A stretch of DNA of 64,000 nt from Cryptomeria japonica (Eukaryota > Streptophyta > Pinopsida > Cupressales > Cupressaceae): assembly GCF_030272615.1 (NCBI RefSeq), contig NC_081406.1, positions 462,050,072 to 462,114,071 on the forward strand, read 5' to 3'. Shown here piece after piece: positions 20,990-33,252 of the stretch. The notes under the pieces are model-generated. The model searched no databases. It was given only the letters and a program-made list of their open reading frames with translations, and was not told where the DNA came from. The position numbers and the translations under genes are program-made. Each line of letters opens with the position of its first letter. Position 1 is the first letter of the stretch.

Positions 20990-22464
20990 GTATTAGTTTT
21001 TTGTATCATTTTTGTATGATGATGCAGACACTTTCGAGTGATTGAAGCTATATGATTTCGACATCATTGCATCATGAAACTTATGCTTTTTGAGATATTA
21101 ATATGAGATGATTCATCCTTGCGGCAACTAGATGTATATGTACCTATGTGATGTTGCTTCTATGTGATGTATGTTTCTATGTGTTAATGCAATTTATGAT
21201 TCTATGATGTATGGATGCTTATGAGATACATGTATCTATGAGGTTTACGATAGGAATGCAGTAATATATACATGATGAAATGCAATATTTTTACATTCTT
21301 TTATGTTTTATATGTTATGCAAATGTGAATGTATGAAATACAGATGAATATGATAATGCAAATAACTATTTACATGATAAGAATGTAAAATGTGCTAACA
21401 TGTGTTGTGTTATTATTCTGGCATTTTATGTTGTATATGAGAATGCAGATACTAACTAATGATATATGCAAGATGCAATGCGATTGTGATATATATACGT
21501 ATGAATGAAAAGCTAATATGTGGTAATGCAGGTGCAATCTAGATGAAATGAAGATGTTTTTGGTGTCTCATTATACTCAGTCATGTGATAGTAGGATACA
21601 CGGAGTTAGGAAGGATGATTGAGGTCAATCATGAAAGGGGGATGGAAGATAGAAGATATGGAAGTGAAAGAGCTTCTTGTGCTTTATCATCATTGAGCTT
21701 TATTATAGAAAATAGGTTATGACAATCGAGGCATAGGTTCGACCCAGAAAGTCATTGTACCCATTTGCATGGAGATCAGACAGTCACAAACAAGGAATGT
21801 CCTAGTTCATACTATACTTAGAGTGTCCTAATATCCTTGGACAAGTCACAACATTACTAAGAGACAATCCACAAACAACAAAACAATAGGTGAACATATC
21901 CTATCCTCACCTTTCTAGTCAAAGACATCATAGAGATAGAATCTCTAGTTAGAGACATCCCGAAAAAGACAAAAGACATGTCAGCAAAAGATAAAATAAA
22001 AAGAAAACCAAGACTCGACACCAACATCCATTGTAGTCCTCAAGTTTAGTGTCTCTTGTCACTTGTATAAGTCTGTTTAATTTTGGTCATAATGTTTACT
22101 TTCAAAAAAAGGGTAGATAGAATTGAACCATAATGTTGTTTGAGTCCACTGAAAGATTTGATTTGTTGAAGCCCATTGTTTTTGTTTACATCTCATCTAA
22201 AACTGACTTAATCCATAAAATTAATACTTTATTACAAAGAAGATGAAACTTTATTGCTGATCTTTGATGTAAGTGTTGCTTTATTCTGGATTGTGAGTAG
22301 ATAGACTGAACAAAACTGGGAGAAACTGTACTCCTTGAAACGTGTGATGCTCTTAGTTCCACACTCATCACTAGACTTAGGATTTAGGAGCTAATTTATA
22401 ATGGATGGAAAGGGGTGAAAAGGAAGGATTATACAAATAAATAAATATTTTTTAAATCATAGGC
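20990..22464. other. ATG-rich low-complexity DNA and noncoding element remains
   Basis: From about 21060 to 21560 the sequence is dominated by diverged atgtatg, atgatgc and gatgtat words without a fixed period. A CAT-rich block of the same nature (its complement) lies next to the other minus-strand PMD copy at 58.5-58.9 kb, so it belongs to the PMD-carrying element. 21560-22460 has no coding signal that I can defend. Confidence 0.5.
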
Positions 22465-24110
22465 TATGTCCTCCCATGCTTGTAGAACATAGGTATATCT
22501 AGCCCCAGTATCCTTTGTTTCTCACCTACCTGCCCTCAATGCCTCCTCATCCTCCATGTAGCACTAGATAGCTAGATCCCTCCATTTCTGAAGGTCCCAC
22601 ATCCCACTCTAGATCCTGAATCTCATTTGCCTGTCCTTGGTAGATCTCTCTCAGCAATAGTAGCTCATCCTCCTCCTCTCCTTCCTCCTCACTTTGTCCC
22701 TATGGTTGTCCCTATCCCTGTCCCTATCCTGGAACCTACGTTGTTGGCACCTGGAAAGGCAGTACACCTTTACCTGTGACTAAATGCACCTATCTCTCCT
22801 CTCCTCCATCTATCCTCCGAACTACCCTCCTCTCTCCTACTGCACCTCGCCTCCATCATCTGCCTCTACTTTTATCATCCTCGCTATCATCTCCACCATC
22901 CCCACCATCACCCTCTATTATCTCTCCTAGGTCTTTCAGCCATTGAAATGGATGATCTACCTAATATGCATTGTACTCGACATCCATCCCTGCATCCTCC
23001 ACATTTGCCAAAATAACCTAAGGCATGGGACCATTTGCATTTGTGGCACTACCTGATCATAAGACAATAATGGACCTAAATGTGGCTGATCTCTCATTGT
23101 CTGTGCATACATCCCTAAGCCATGTGGCATCCAATGTCTCCTATTGAACTGCCTGCATACTCTGTATATCAATTGTCACTCAATGATATATGGTGTCCTG
23201 TCGATTAGATACCTAATCCTAAACACATATGGCAGATCGACTACGTCATCCTCCCACTCCTCATAATATCGGTAAGGCCTCCATACTACACTGTCTGTCT
23301 CATCGATCACTTAGCGCCAATACTCTAGCCTCCCAATCCATGGCTAGGAAGTAATCATATCATACAAATGTATATAACTGTGCCCATGTCCCCTGCCTCT
23401 AAAGTGTATCGTTTGTGTAACCAAAAGATGCTCATATGCGCATACCTGCAATAATATCAGTGCACACCCCAATCCCACTGATCCGTGATACACAAACTGA
23501 TGTAGCCTATAACACAAGTGTGACAGTAGACATGACCCCCATGCAAAACTGGTGTGCTCAATCACCAATGTCTCCAGAGTCCTCCCCCATCCCACAACCA
23601 ACCCTCATGTCGCCCTGTCCATATAGAAAATCCCACTGATAACTGTTGTGACCACCACCGGTAGAGCCAGTCTTGTAGCTATCATTGTATCCCAAGCAAC
23701 ATGTCGTGCCCTCATTTCTAGTCCTGGATCCTAGAACACTCATCTCAATGCCTTCCTATCTCCCTCTCGATCATAGGGAACCAACTCCCCATCGATTGAT
23801 ATCCGTAGTATCTTATACATATCCTCTAAAGTGATTGTCATCTCACCCATCAAAAAATGAAACATGCATGTCTCTGAGTGCCATCTCTAGGTTAATGTAG
23901 TCAACAAACCCATGTTTTCTTGAAACTCGGGCATATACATAATATATTGCAATCACATGGCCTCAACTATGACTCTATCCTCCACTGTCAACTCTAGTCG
24001 TAATCCCTGAGTCAAAGGATATCTCTCCCATGACTCGAGCATTGGTAGGTCCTCTTGCAGCCAATCAAATCAACTATGTCAATCCTAGTAGTACTCCTTG
24101 TTCATCACAA
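22465..24110 (-). pseudogene. Plant mobile domain (PMD) gene, antisense inside an LTR element
   Basis: On the minus strand from about 24080 the reading is DWLQEDLPMLESWERYPLTQ, a stop, MCMFH-like TCMFHFLMGEMTITLEDMYK, ILRISIDGELVPYDREGD, and after small frame changes WDTMIATRLALPVVV, VGWGRTLETLVIEHTSFAWG and SCLLSHLCYRLHQFVYHGSV. These are the landmarks of PMD proteins (TFHLPWGEMTITLEDVYxIL, GELVPYD, AWGxCVLAHLYHxLHQ), a family related to the Arabidopsis MAIN/MAIL proteins and found both as host genes and inside Ty3/gypsy elements. The tail (22465-22910) is Glu/Arg/Ser-rich and probably helical. Several stops show it is dead. It lies antisense between a lost pol region and the 3' LTR at 25294. 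Confidence 0.78.
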
Positions 24111-24575
24111 AGTGCTGATTTTTTATCTTAGTGCTTATATTTATCATACAGAACTTTATCTTAGTAGTACTCTCGGTTCATCACAAAGTGTTGCTTTTAT
24201 CTTATCTTTTAGGGCGCCCACTTGAGTGCATCCTCTTGAGTATCTTATCCAATTGACAACATATGTTTTATCATAAAATTGTCAATTTCAGCCCAATCCA
24301 ATTGACAATGTATGTTTTATCACATAATTTTCAATTGATTTGGTACACCCTATTCATCACAAAGTGCCTCGCTCTATCCTATCTTAGGGCCTCTGCTTGA
24401 GTATATCTTCTTGAGTAGTTTCCTGATTGACAACGTATGTTCTATCACACAATTTTCAATCCTAGCCCTATCTATTGTCCTAGTCTTCCCTAGAGGACCT
24501 ATTTGAGTGTATCCTCTCAGCAGCTTATCCAATCAACAATTTATGTTTATCACATAACTGTCGATTTGACCTTGA
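24095..24575. repeat. Tandem repeat of about 120-185 bp upstream of the antisense PMD gene
   Basis: At least three diverged units recur: ttcatcacaaagtg, then tatcttatctt with agggc, then cttgagt with a tcctcttgagta phrase, then attgacaac followed by tatgttttatcacataatt. Unit starts are near 24172 and 24352, and a shorter third begins near 24471; a partial unit lies at 24101. In the PMD transcription direction this is the 5' flank. Confidence 0.75.
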
Positions 24576-25280
24576 AGGTGTAAACATGCTTTAAACTTAC
24601 ACAAATGTGCCTTCCCTGCACATACACACCTGAAAAACACAGACGTGTCTCTATCTTTCATAAGCGCGCCTTCTCAATATAGACACACTCGCATGTGGCA
24701 CAAATGCCTTTGAAATCATAGACACATTTAAACTAAACACAGACATGCCTATCCTTCCAAGATGCGCTTGGCACCAACACAAACACACCTTAACTTTTTT
24801 TCCCTCCACTTGGTATTTTATATCCCTACCTAACATGCATTTATGATAACAATTAATATACCAACATAAAAGGAGGTTTTGTAGTGCTCACCAGCTCTCT
24901 TGCATATGTTGGTCTCTAATATCGGTGAACACGATCGAATCAATGTACCAATGTCATCACAGTTGACTTCTCTCTACTCTCTCTGCATTCTGATCTCTTA
25001 GGTGTGTGGATGACAATGAGGATGTTTTCCCTCATGGTCTATCTTATAGACTACCCTATCCCTAGTCTCCCAAGTCAGTCTTCTTTATCCCGTGACTCTG
25101 TCACTCTATCCTATCTTGTCAGTCCTTTCTAGCCTTTCTTTCTTATCGAGAGATTGTCTATGATCTTTTCAAACATTTTCATGCAATCTCTCAAGGGGGA
25201 ATATCATTCCCATAATGGGGCAACTTTGTATCAGTTTATCTTATCTTCTTTGAGTCAACACGACAAGCTACATTGTCTCA
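24576..25280. other. Short-repeat and pyrimidine-rich 5' flank of the antisense PMD gene
   Basis: 24600-24790 holds degenerate units of the type acacagacgtgtc and cttccaagatgcgc. It is followed by pyrimidine-rich DNA to the polypurine tract. On the minus strand ctataag at about 25045 could serve as a TATA element, but this is weak. Confidence 0.4.
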
Positions 25281-26082
25281 AAGAGGGGCAAGATGTAGAT
25301 ACCTAAAATTGTCTTGTTTAATTAAATAAATATTTTTTATTTATTTAATTATTTATGCCTAATTCTTCTATTAATTATATAAATCGTTAATTAATTCATT
25401 AATCCTCTTCTAAGTATTTCCTCATTTAAATAAATACTTTTATTTATTTAAATTGTCCTTTTCCCCAATCAAATAAATACTTATTTATCTAATTGATCCC
25501 ATTTCCTCTACTAGTTAAATAAATCTTTATTTATTTAATTAATTGATTATCCTTTTCTACCCATGACAGATGTCATTCATCTCTTAATTCCTACAATACC
25601 TACCCCCTTTATCATTTTATTATTTCCTCTACCTACCCTCTAATCCTAGCCGACCATTTATCTTTACACCTCTTAATCTTATCCCTCCATTTCTTATAGC
25701 ATCTTCTATATAAGAGGATGCTTCTTTCATTATGAACCCTAATCATTCGAATTAACTAATGAGCATTCTAATCGATCTTATGCAATAAAGCCTTTTTGCT
25801 ATCAAACTATCAACCACATTTCCGTTCTTTGTTGAGCTCCTAAGAACACCTAAAATCTGAGAGAAAATATATCAACCAAGATCAATGGAGATAGAAAGAA
25901 TGGAGATTCAAACTCTAGTTGACATGTGATGGTATAATCTTTTTGATTTTGTTGATTTGCATTGTCTCAGGTAATCTTCATATGTTATGGTGAATCTTTG
26001 TTATTTTTAGGCTAGGGTTTTGTGGTTGAATTCATTTAGTCTTTCAATATTGTTGTTGCATTATCAACTTTTCACCATACAC
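25281..26082 (+). repeat. Polypurine tract and 3' LTR of the PMD-carrying element
   Basis: aaagaggggcaaga (25280-25293) precedes tgtagatacctaaaattg, an LTR start that closely resembles tgtagacgtctaaaat at 61752. The LTR contains AT-rich stretches with repeated taaataaat, a TATA box in ttctatataagagg (about 25707) and aataaag (about 25787). It plausibly ends at catacaca (26082), giving a TG...CA unit of 789 bp. No matching 5' LTR is in the window, so the end is an estimate. Confidence 0.65.
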
Positions 26083-27245
26083 AGATAGAATTAAGGTTGA
26101 CAAAAAATATTAAGAAGGTTTGAAGAACATTATCGAATGGTTTTCTAAGATTTGCAAATTTCCTATTCCCTTAATGTTTGAATGATAAAATTTGATGTTG
26201 TAGACATTTGATTGGAACTATATTTATATTATTTCTTGTCATTTCCTTTTTTAAAATATATTATTGTTGACATTTTGAAGGGTTCAAGGAACTAGGTGAG
26301 GCCCCACAATTCCAATCATTAGATTCAAAGAGTTAAAGTTCAATTATTTTTACATCAACACACAAATTATACCACATGAATATTTGAAGCTAATTTCATA
26401 GTTATTAGTAGACTCACTATGTCTCTAGGACCATTTAGTTAAATTAGTTAGTTGTTTATAAGCCCATATTGATACATAAGTGTTGTATGAGAGTGGGGGC
26501 TAACTTACTAATATAACGGATATAAATAGGAGCTAAAGATTAGAATTGTTCAAGGGCATAGTCTTTAGAGTTCATGGAAATAATTTAGGTAATGTTTTAT
26601 CTTCATATGCAATATCTAGCATGTATCATTGAAAACTTGGGTGAACTTTGTGACCAACATTCTCATAATATAGTTCACATATAGCTACAATAAATCCAAT
26701 TGGCAATTAGTGTGTAACAACTTCGAATGCAAAAGATGTGCAATGTGGAGGATTATATGCAATAGAGTCAAAGATACATGCATAGTATCCACCTTCTTCT
26801 TAAGTTGATTAAACTACTTGACTAGTTTATTAAAGGATCACTAAAAGTTCAAGTAGTAGTGATATAAGAAGCATTGGTAGAGTAAAGGATGTCTAAAGAG
26901 AGCGAGAGATAAGAAAGAATGGAATTGTAGTGGAAAGAAAAATCACACCATAAATATATAGTTGTCATAAGATGATAATAAATAATGATACGAGAAATAG
27001 TAGAAATACTTTATGAATATGAATAAACGAGATCCAACTTTAAATTAAAAATATAACTTAAAAATAAATTATGACAATTTAATAACATTACAAGTCATGC
27101 GCATAATACACAATAATTATTTCACCCTTCCTATATACCATTAAATCTAAACCTTTCTCAATTCCATATAAACTTAGATATCATTTTATTCCTCAACTAC
27201 ATTTGATAAAATTATTTTATCCTTTATGATTTTAAAGATGTTTAT
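26083..27245. other. No recognisable gene
   Basis: AT-rich anonymous DNA flanking the LTR. No repeats or coding runs that I can support. Confidence 0.45.
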
Positions 27246-27369
27246 ACCCTATTCTGAAGCCCCCATTCGGTACAGGCAAGGAAGATGCTAGTAAAGGTAG
27301 TAGAGTCTGCATTTAGAATTTGGTTGCAAGTTTATACAACCTCTTCAACATATCCATTTTGTTAATATC

Positions 27370-27640
27370 TTGCAATCAAGAGGCTCAAAACAATTTTTTT
27401 TGAGGCATTATGTCAAACAGTTCAGCTTCTTTATCTATGTTTTCAAGTTTTGCATATCCTATAATTGTGACAATCTGTCAAATAGTTTATTTACCTTGTC
27501 TATTCTTACCCTTTTGTGCCAAGTCAGTTGCAGCTACAACATCTGACAAAATTCCTCCATTGTTTACATGTAATGGATGTTCATACCATGTTCCAAAGCT
27601 TTCGCCTTACACCTGCGTAATTGTTTGAATGTGTGTAACA
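27370..27640 (-). pseudogene. PPR-protein relic, minus strand
   Basis: On the minus strand the sequence reads ALEHGMNIHYM, ILSDVVAATDLAQKGK, then IIGYAKLENIDKEAELFDIM with PQKK. This follows the plant PPR pattern ALEQGMxIHxxI, FxSDVVVxTALVDMYAKCG, xIDKAxELFDxMPQR over about two repeats. Frame changes and stops separate the pieces. It shares LFDIMPQ with the plus-strand relic at 3.1 kb but the flanks differ. Confidence 0.6.
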
Positions 27641-27649
27641 TATTTTTTT

Positions 27650-29300
27650 CTTATCCTGCAATCATAGTATTCAGTGAGACCACATTTTAGGCCAATTGCT
27701 TGCTTAGTGTTTTGTTATCCTGCAATCATAGTGTGTGATGTTTAAGACAGGCCTCTAATGCCTTCAATCATTTTTGCTAATTTTAACCAAAAGAAATTGA
27801 AAGGGGTAAAATTCCTCCCTTCATAGGGCATTATATTTTGAAGACAATGGATTGTGATGGTGGAGGTGAAGGGTGGTGCAACTACTATTAATATTATTGT
27901 CAATCCTTTGACAAACTAGGGCCTCAAAATGTCTGTTCAAGTCATTATGGCAATCTAAGAAATTTTAGAGCGACTGTTTTATTAATTGATATGTTTTGGA
28001 CACCTTTTAAGTTCCACTCTCTTAACCTTATGCTACCAAAAACATACTTATTTTAATTGAATTAAACATGATGTGTACAATGAGGTTGATAACATTCAAA
28101 TGTTCATCATCAAGCACTATGTCTCATAGGGCGTATATAGAACATTCTTAACATTGGAGATGTTGAAAGTAAGTGAATCACTTACTTTTATTATATATTT
28201 AAAATTTTAATATTTATAATTAATGTTTCATTTTACTGATTTTTTAAAACAATTACTTTTATGTTTTCTTATTTCAGAATTGAAGAATCTTTATTTTTTA
28301 GTTTATTAATTTTGATTTCCATTGAATAGGTTGCCAAGGCTTATTTTTCCTCCAACATAATGACTGTCAAATGATTTATCAAGGTTGAAGAGACATTATT
28401 TAAAATGGTTATAGCTAAAATAGGTCCATATCGAGATAATCTATCACTACAAGTAGATGATACTTGGTGCTCGAATATTTCCTTAGTTTCACCTAACTCG
28501 TATTGAGTATGATTTGTTAAGAAGACATGGATTGGCCTTGTTTGCTACATATATTTTATTGCACCAACTCAATGATTGAGAAAAAAGCCATCAAAAGTGC
28601 AAAATAGAAGAATCTTGAAGACGTCAACCAAGGGTACAAGATAGTGCTTCATTGACCCTATTGACTTGACATGTGGGATATAATTGGACTTGAATTGATG
28701 GATTTTGTACACTTCAATGACTATTGTATTGATGTGCTCTATAACAAGTTCAAGGTTGATGCTCATTGGTGGTGGCACTTCCATGTCCAAAAAGTCAACA
28801 CCTATAAGCTTTTGAGATCAAAATTTTATTGCAAGTTCATTCTATGATAATTTTGTTTACAACTTGAGAATTTAAAATTTTGAATTTACAACTCCAATTC
28901 TCTAATTTGGTTTTAATAAATAGCTAGTTCATTTGCATCAAAGAGGAATTGGAGCACATGCTCATTCAACCACTTAGTAAAGTGTAACAGAGTGTACTTA
29001 CAAATGGTAAAGGACTTAGTGTATTTGCATTCCAACTTGTGTCTATTGTCACACAATGTAACTAAAAGGGAGGGGACAAAGTAGTGGGATATTGAGGCAA
29101 GGCATATCACCTTGGATGCTACCTTTTAACACCTTGTTGCATTTATCATCTAGTCAGCATAAGAGTGATACTATGAGTGCAAGTGCTAGCACCAATGATT
29201 GTGGTTATTCTAATTGTAGGCGCTAAAAATCAATATCACCTGCAATTCTCCATTTTTAACCTAATCACGCGTATAATCTTCATTATTCGTACAAACCTAT
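27650..29300. other. No recognisable gene
   Basis: Several short open stretches occur (for example plus strand near 28690-28800 reading DVLYNKFKVDAHWWWHFHVQ) but I recognise no family and the frame is closed on both sides. Confidence 0.45.
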
Positions 29301-29309
29301 CCTATTGCC

Positions 29310-30560
29310 CGCTTTACATTTCCTATCCAAATAATTTCATTTCCTTCCCATTTTAGGTTTGCGGTTTCATTTTACCCTTAAATTCAACCCCCTTGCATTA
29401 GATCTTTCCCTTGTCACTTTTGCAATGTCATTTTGCCTAATTTTGTCCCGATGAGGGTTTTTTGCTCCTCATTCGGCTAGTGCTAACTTTAAGAAACCCC
29501 TTCTCAAAATAATGTATAACATCTTGATGAATATTTAATTTTATTTCTAGAAAATAATATTTTTATTGGCGAATCTTTTCTATTTTTACAGAAAATAATT
29601 AATTTTACTGGCAAAGTTTTTTTATATCAAATTTTATTAGTAGAATATATTAGTGAATCTTATAAAATAATAAGAGTATGCATTGATTAATATTGCAAAT
29701 CTTTTCATTTAAAAAAATATTTTTTTATAGAAAAGTAAAGGCCTGAAGGTGGAAATCATAAATGAGTTTAAGCGGTAGACTCTACTTTATTTAGTTTCTA
29801 CCATTAATTTAAAATAATCTAATAGCCCTCTTTGCATTTCGTGAGATAAAATGTACCAACAATTTGTAATACTCATGCGGCAAAAAATTCTTTTTAGACC
29901 ATTGATTTTCATTGAGGTCAACAATTCAAAAATAATTTCAATACCAACAAGCATTACAACTTGTAAGTACAATTTACCTCATGGAATACAATGAAGGTCA
30001 TTATATTATATTTTAAATCAATTGTGGCAACTTAAGATTGTTGATATAATCCCAAAGTAACTAATAATTATGATATATTATTAGTGAATTAATTTAGATT
30101 TCTACAACAAATTATTAAATATTGGCGAATCTGATCCAATCATGTATTGAATATTTTGGCGAATCTTTGAGTTCAATTTTATTTTCTTTGGCGATTTAAA
30201 TAACACTGAAATAAAAATTTGTAAAAATGTGGTGATTCGGGCCTCCTTAAAAGTAAAACTTATTAGCCAAATTTTGATTTCCAAAATTAAAAAAATAGCC
30301 AATTAGCTAATATTAGCCACTAAAAAAATCATTCCTGATTTGGTCCTCCCATTTCGCCTTTTCCATTTCATGTCCAAATCCTTCCATTTTCTTCCCATTT
30401 CAAGTTTGATATTTCATTTATCCTCAGCTTGTCCCCTTTGTGTCAGATCATTACCCTCTCGATCTAGTGATGTTAATTTTTGACCTATACTGCCTCTCGC
30501 TTTCCATTTTCAGTCATGTTGGCTTCATTTCTTCCCTATTATTGTTTTGAGGTTCCATTT
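29310..30560. repeat. Diverged direct duplication of a pyrimidine-rich block, with GGCGAATCT words between
   Basis: 29316-29480 and 30354-30520 share, in order, a ttccattt or tttcctatcc start, the phrase atgtccaaatcc, cttcccattt, aggtttg or aagtttg, catttta or catttatcct, and a gatcattaccct or gatctttccct stretch. Between them ggcgaatct recurs at about 29571, 30124 and 30160. Lengths and arrangement suggest remains of LTRs of one element or a tandemly duplicated LTR part. Confidence 0.45.
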
Positions 30561-32520
30561 TGACCTCTTCTTTAACCCCATAGTGTTGCATTTATTCCTT
30601 CTCCGTCTAATGATCCGCTTTGACCCAATTTACCTATTATTGCTTGGTTTTATCCAGTATGACCTAATTTGCCAATCTTTGCTCAAATCTTTCCATTTTT
30701 TGTCTGAAACTTCCCAATTCTTTCCAAATTCACCTATTTTAACCAAAATTGACTTAATTTTACCTAATTAAGGTCTTTGAGCATCAGGTTGACTAATTGC
30801 CCTTTTAGGTTTAATTAATTCTTTAATTAATTAAGCTTCTTCTTACTAATTCTTCTTCTTTAACTCTTTCATCATTTAATCAAACCTCTCCCTTTTTAAT
30901 AATAACTAAATAATATTAAATAATCATCAAAATTAAATAAATATCTTTATTTATTTAATTTTCCAATTATATTCTCATACGAGGATAATATCTTCTTTTT
31001 TAATTATTACTTGCAGAATATTCGCCTAATTTTTTAAAATGGTGATATCGTCTTGGATATTTATGAGATTTCTCTTTGATTTTTGAAAATTATGTTTTTT
31101 GGAAAACTGTCATTATATCTTCTTTTTTCTTTTAAAAAATGAGGTATGTGTTGGGACTTCAAAATTTTGGTCAAATTTTGAAGATGCAGGTTCAAAATTT
31201 TGTTAAATGCATTCATAATTGCCTTGTAGAACATGCCTGAGTAGCTCAGTTTGTGAGCTCATATTTTTGCACCAATGAAATGTCATGTAAAATCCTCTTG
31301 AGAGATTTTTATACACCTTGAAAAGATTCCATTATTCCATTTTCATCTTTCCTGGACCAGATTTGATGTGTTTGTGAAGTCTCCTTTGAAGGTCCTGAGG
31401 TTAGGGTTGTTGTTGCAGCTTTTGCACATTTCTGAGTAACTCACTTTGAGCAGTTGTATATTCATGTCAAATGATCACCATTCCAAACGAAGATTTTCTT
31501 GTGATTGTGTACTATTTATTGAAGCCCCATGATCTGTTTGACAGGATTTCCAAGTTGATTCCAATTGCAAAAAGTTCAGTTTTGCAAACTGGACTGTGTC
31601 AAACGGCAGTCGGGAGCCTTCTTTGTGAATTTTTATTTCACACCTAGTTGACTTGATTTTCAAAGTGGTTGTACCCTATGACTATCTATAAAATTATTTT
31701 GGACATTTTCCCAGTTTATAGTCCCCCAACTCCTCCCTCGTTTGATCGGTTTTTCAGAGCCCATTCCAAATGAACTTTTTCAGGGTTCCATGATCAGCAT
31801 GCTCAATTTTTTAGAGGCAACTTTGAGGGTTAATATTTTTCACATGTGACCTAATCAAGTCAAACCCTCATCCACACCTATTCATGGTAACTTGATGTAC
31901 TAGTGTGCCAAGTGGCAGCTCATGAGACAAAAAAATTGATATTCTTACAACTCAGGTTTTTGATGGTACTCAAGTTGATTTATCAGGTTTAGCTTTAGAT
32001 AAACCCGAGTAGGCGACTTTGAAGGTTAATATATTTTTCCTCGGTTGTCATTTTGATGATACATCTAATGCCCTGGATTATTTGTATTACATTCAATCAG
32101 TGTGCCAGTGTGTAGAACCTAATCAGGTGTTTTGATCAATTTTTGAAGCTGATTCTTTCAACAAAATTTCAAAGTTGCAAAATGCCAAGTTTGATGACCA
32201 CACATTCAATTTCTCACATCCCAGATGCATCCACTTAGTGTTTTAGAGAATTTCTCCAAGTTCAATTGCCGAAAAATAAAAAAAATTCTTAGTCGGACCC
32301 AGCTAGGGCCCGACAGTTGATGAAGCCCAAAGATGCAGAATAAAGCTCATTAAGAAAATATATTATTTAAATCATTCCAATTTAAATAATGTTGTATATG
32401 GTATTGGTTCAAATAAAGACACAAACAAAATAAATTAAATCACTTGCGCAGTTTAATTTGAGTGGCGAAACAAGCAAGATTATTCAAATCATTGAAAATG
32501 ATATATTTAATCATTATTAA
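30561..32520. other. No recognisable gene; possible LTR-type AT-rich DNA
   Basis: 30780-30960 has the taattaatt and taaataaat words seen at the start of the 25.3 kb LTR. The remainder (31.1-32.3 kb) is unique-looking noncoding DNA with words such as aaaattttggtcaaatttt. Confidence 0.4.
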
Positions 32521-32522
32521 AT

Positions 32523-32712
32523 GATTTACTAGAATATTGTTAAGAATTTTATACGAGAAATGAGATCAATGATGAATATACATGTTTCAATGATTTGGTA
32601 AAAGTAAAAATATATAATTTTACTAGAATATTGTTAAAAAATTTATACGAGAAATGAGATCAATGATTAACATACACGTTTCAATGATTTGTTAAAAGTA
32701 AAAATATATAAT
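32523..32712. repeat. Two-copy tandem duplication of about 95 bp
   Basis: ttactagaatattgttaaga at 32526 recurs as ttactagaatattgttaaaa at 32618, followed in both by atacgagaaatgagatcaat, a gattaacatac or gatgaatatac stretch, gtttcaatgattt and aaaagtaaaaatatataat. Confidence 0.9.
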
Positions 32713-32825
32713 AAGGTCCCAATATGTTCAATCATCCAACAAATGACGAAGCATCCATCGTGAATGGTGGGCCCTTTCCTTGGAGGCATCATTGGATAAA
32801 AAAAATTGAAACTTTTTACAAGTTT

Positions 32826-33252
32826 ATTATCCCGCAACATGTAATATGAATGCCAAGGTGTATTGCGAGATAGTATCAAAGCGAGTAAAGAACCATGTGC
32901 GATAAGGGATGGGCGTGAGGACTCCCATCTACCCTGCGTAGCACCCAGAGCATCGAAAGACATCACTCACGGTAAAACGATGTAACGCAGAGGAATTCTT
33001 TTGATTACCCCACGTGACAAGCAAGGTAGTTGAGATGGTCATGTAGGGTAAGTTTGGGGCAAATACTGAGTGACTCAATATACTGCACAAGGTAAGGTTT
33101 GGATGGAGGGGCAAACCTCTCTGTGCTATCCCGCAACCCACAATAGAGTATCTCAAGCACCATGTGGGCTAAGTGGGTATGAAGAGCAATGGCAGTGATC
33201 TTCTTATCTCACGTGGTAGAAGAGGCGGCCCAAGACACCATGCGGGATAAGC
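32826..33252. promoter_or_regulatory. Cluster of a short motif on both strands with two CACGTG boxes
   Basis: A degenerate word close to TTATCCCGCA/catg recurs about nine times in 430 bp: ttatcccgcaacatg (32827), its reverse form ccatgtgcgataagg (32892), ttaccccacgtgac (33004), catgtagggtaag (33040), gcacaaggtaagg (33083), ctatcccgcaaccc (33125), accatgtgggctaag (33160), tatctcacgtggta (33204) and accatgcgggataag (33236). Two of them contain the palindromic G-box core CACGTG. The block is less AT-rich than its surroundings. It could be a cluster of protein-binding sites in an LTR or promoter, or only a decayed repeat. Confidence 0.4.
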
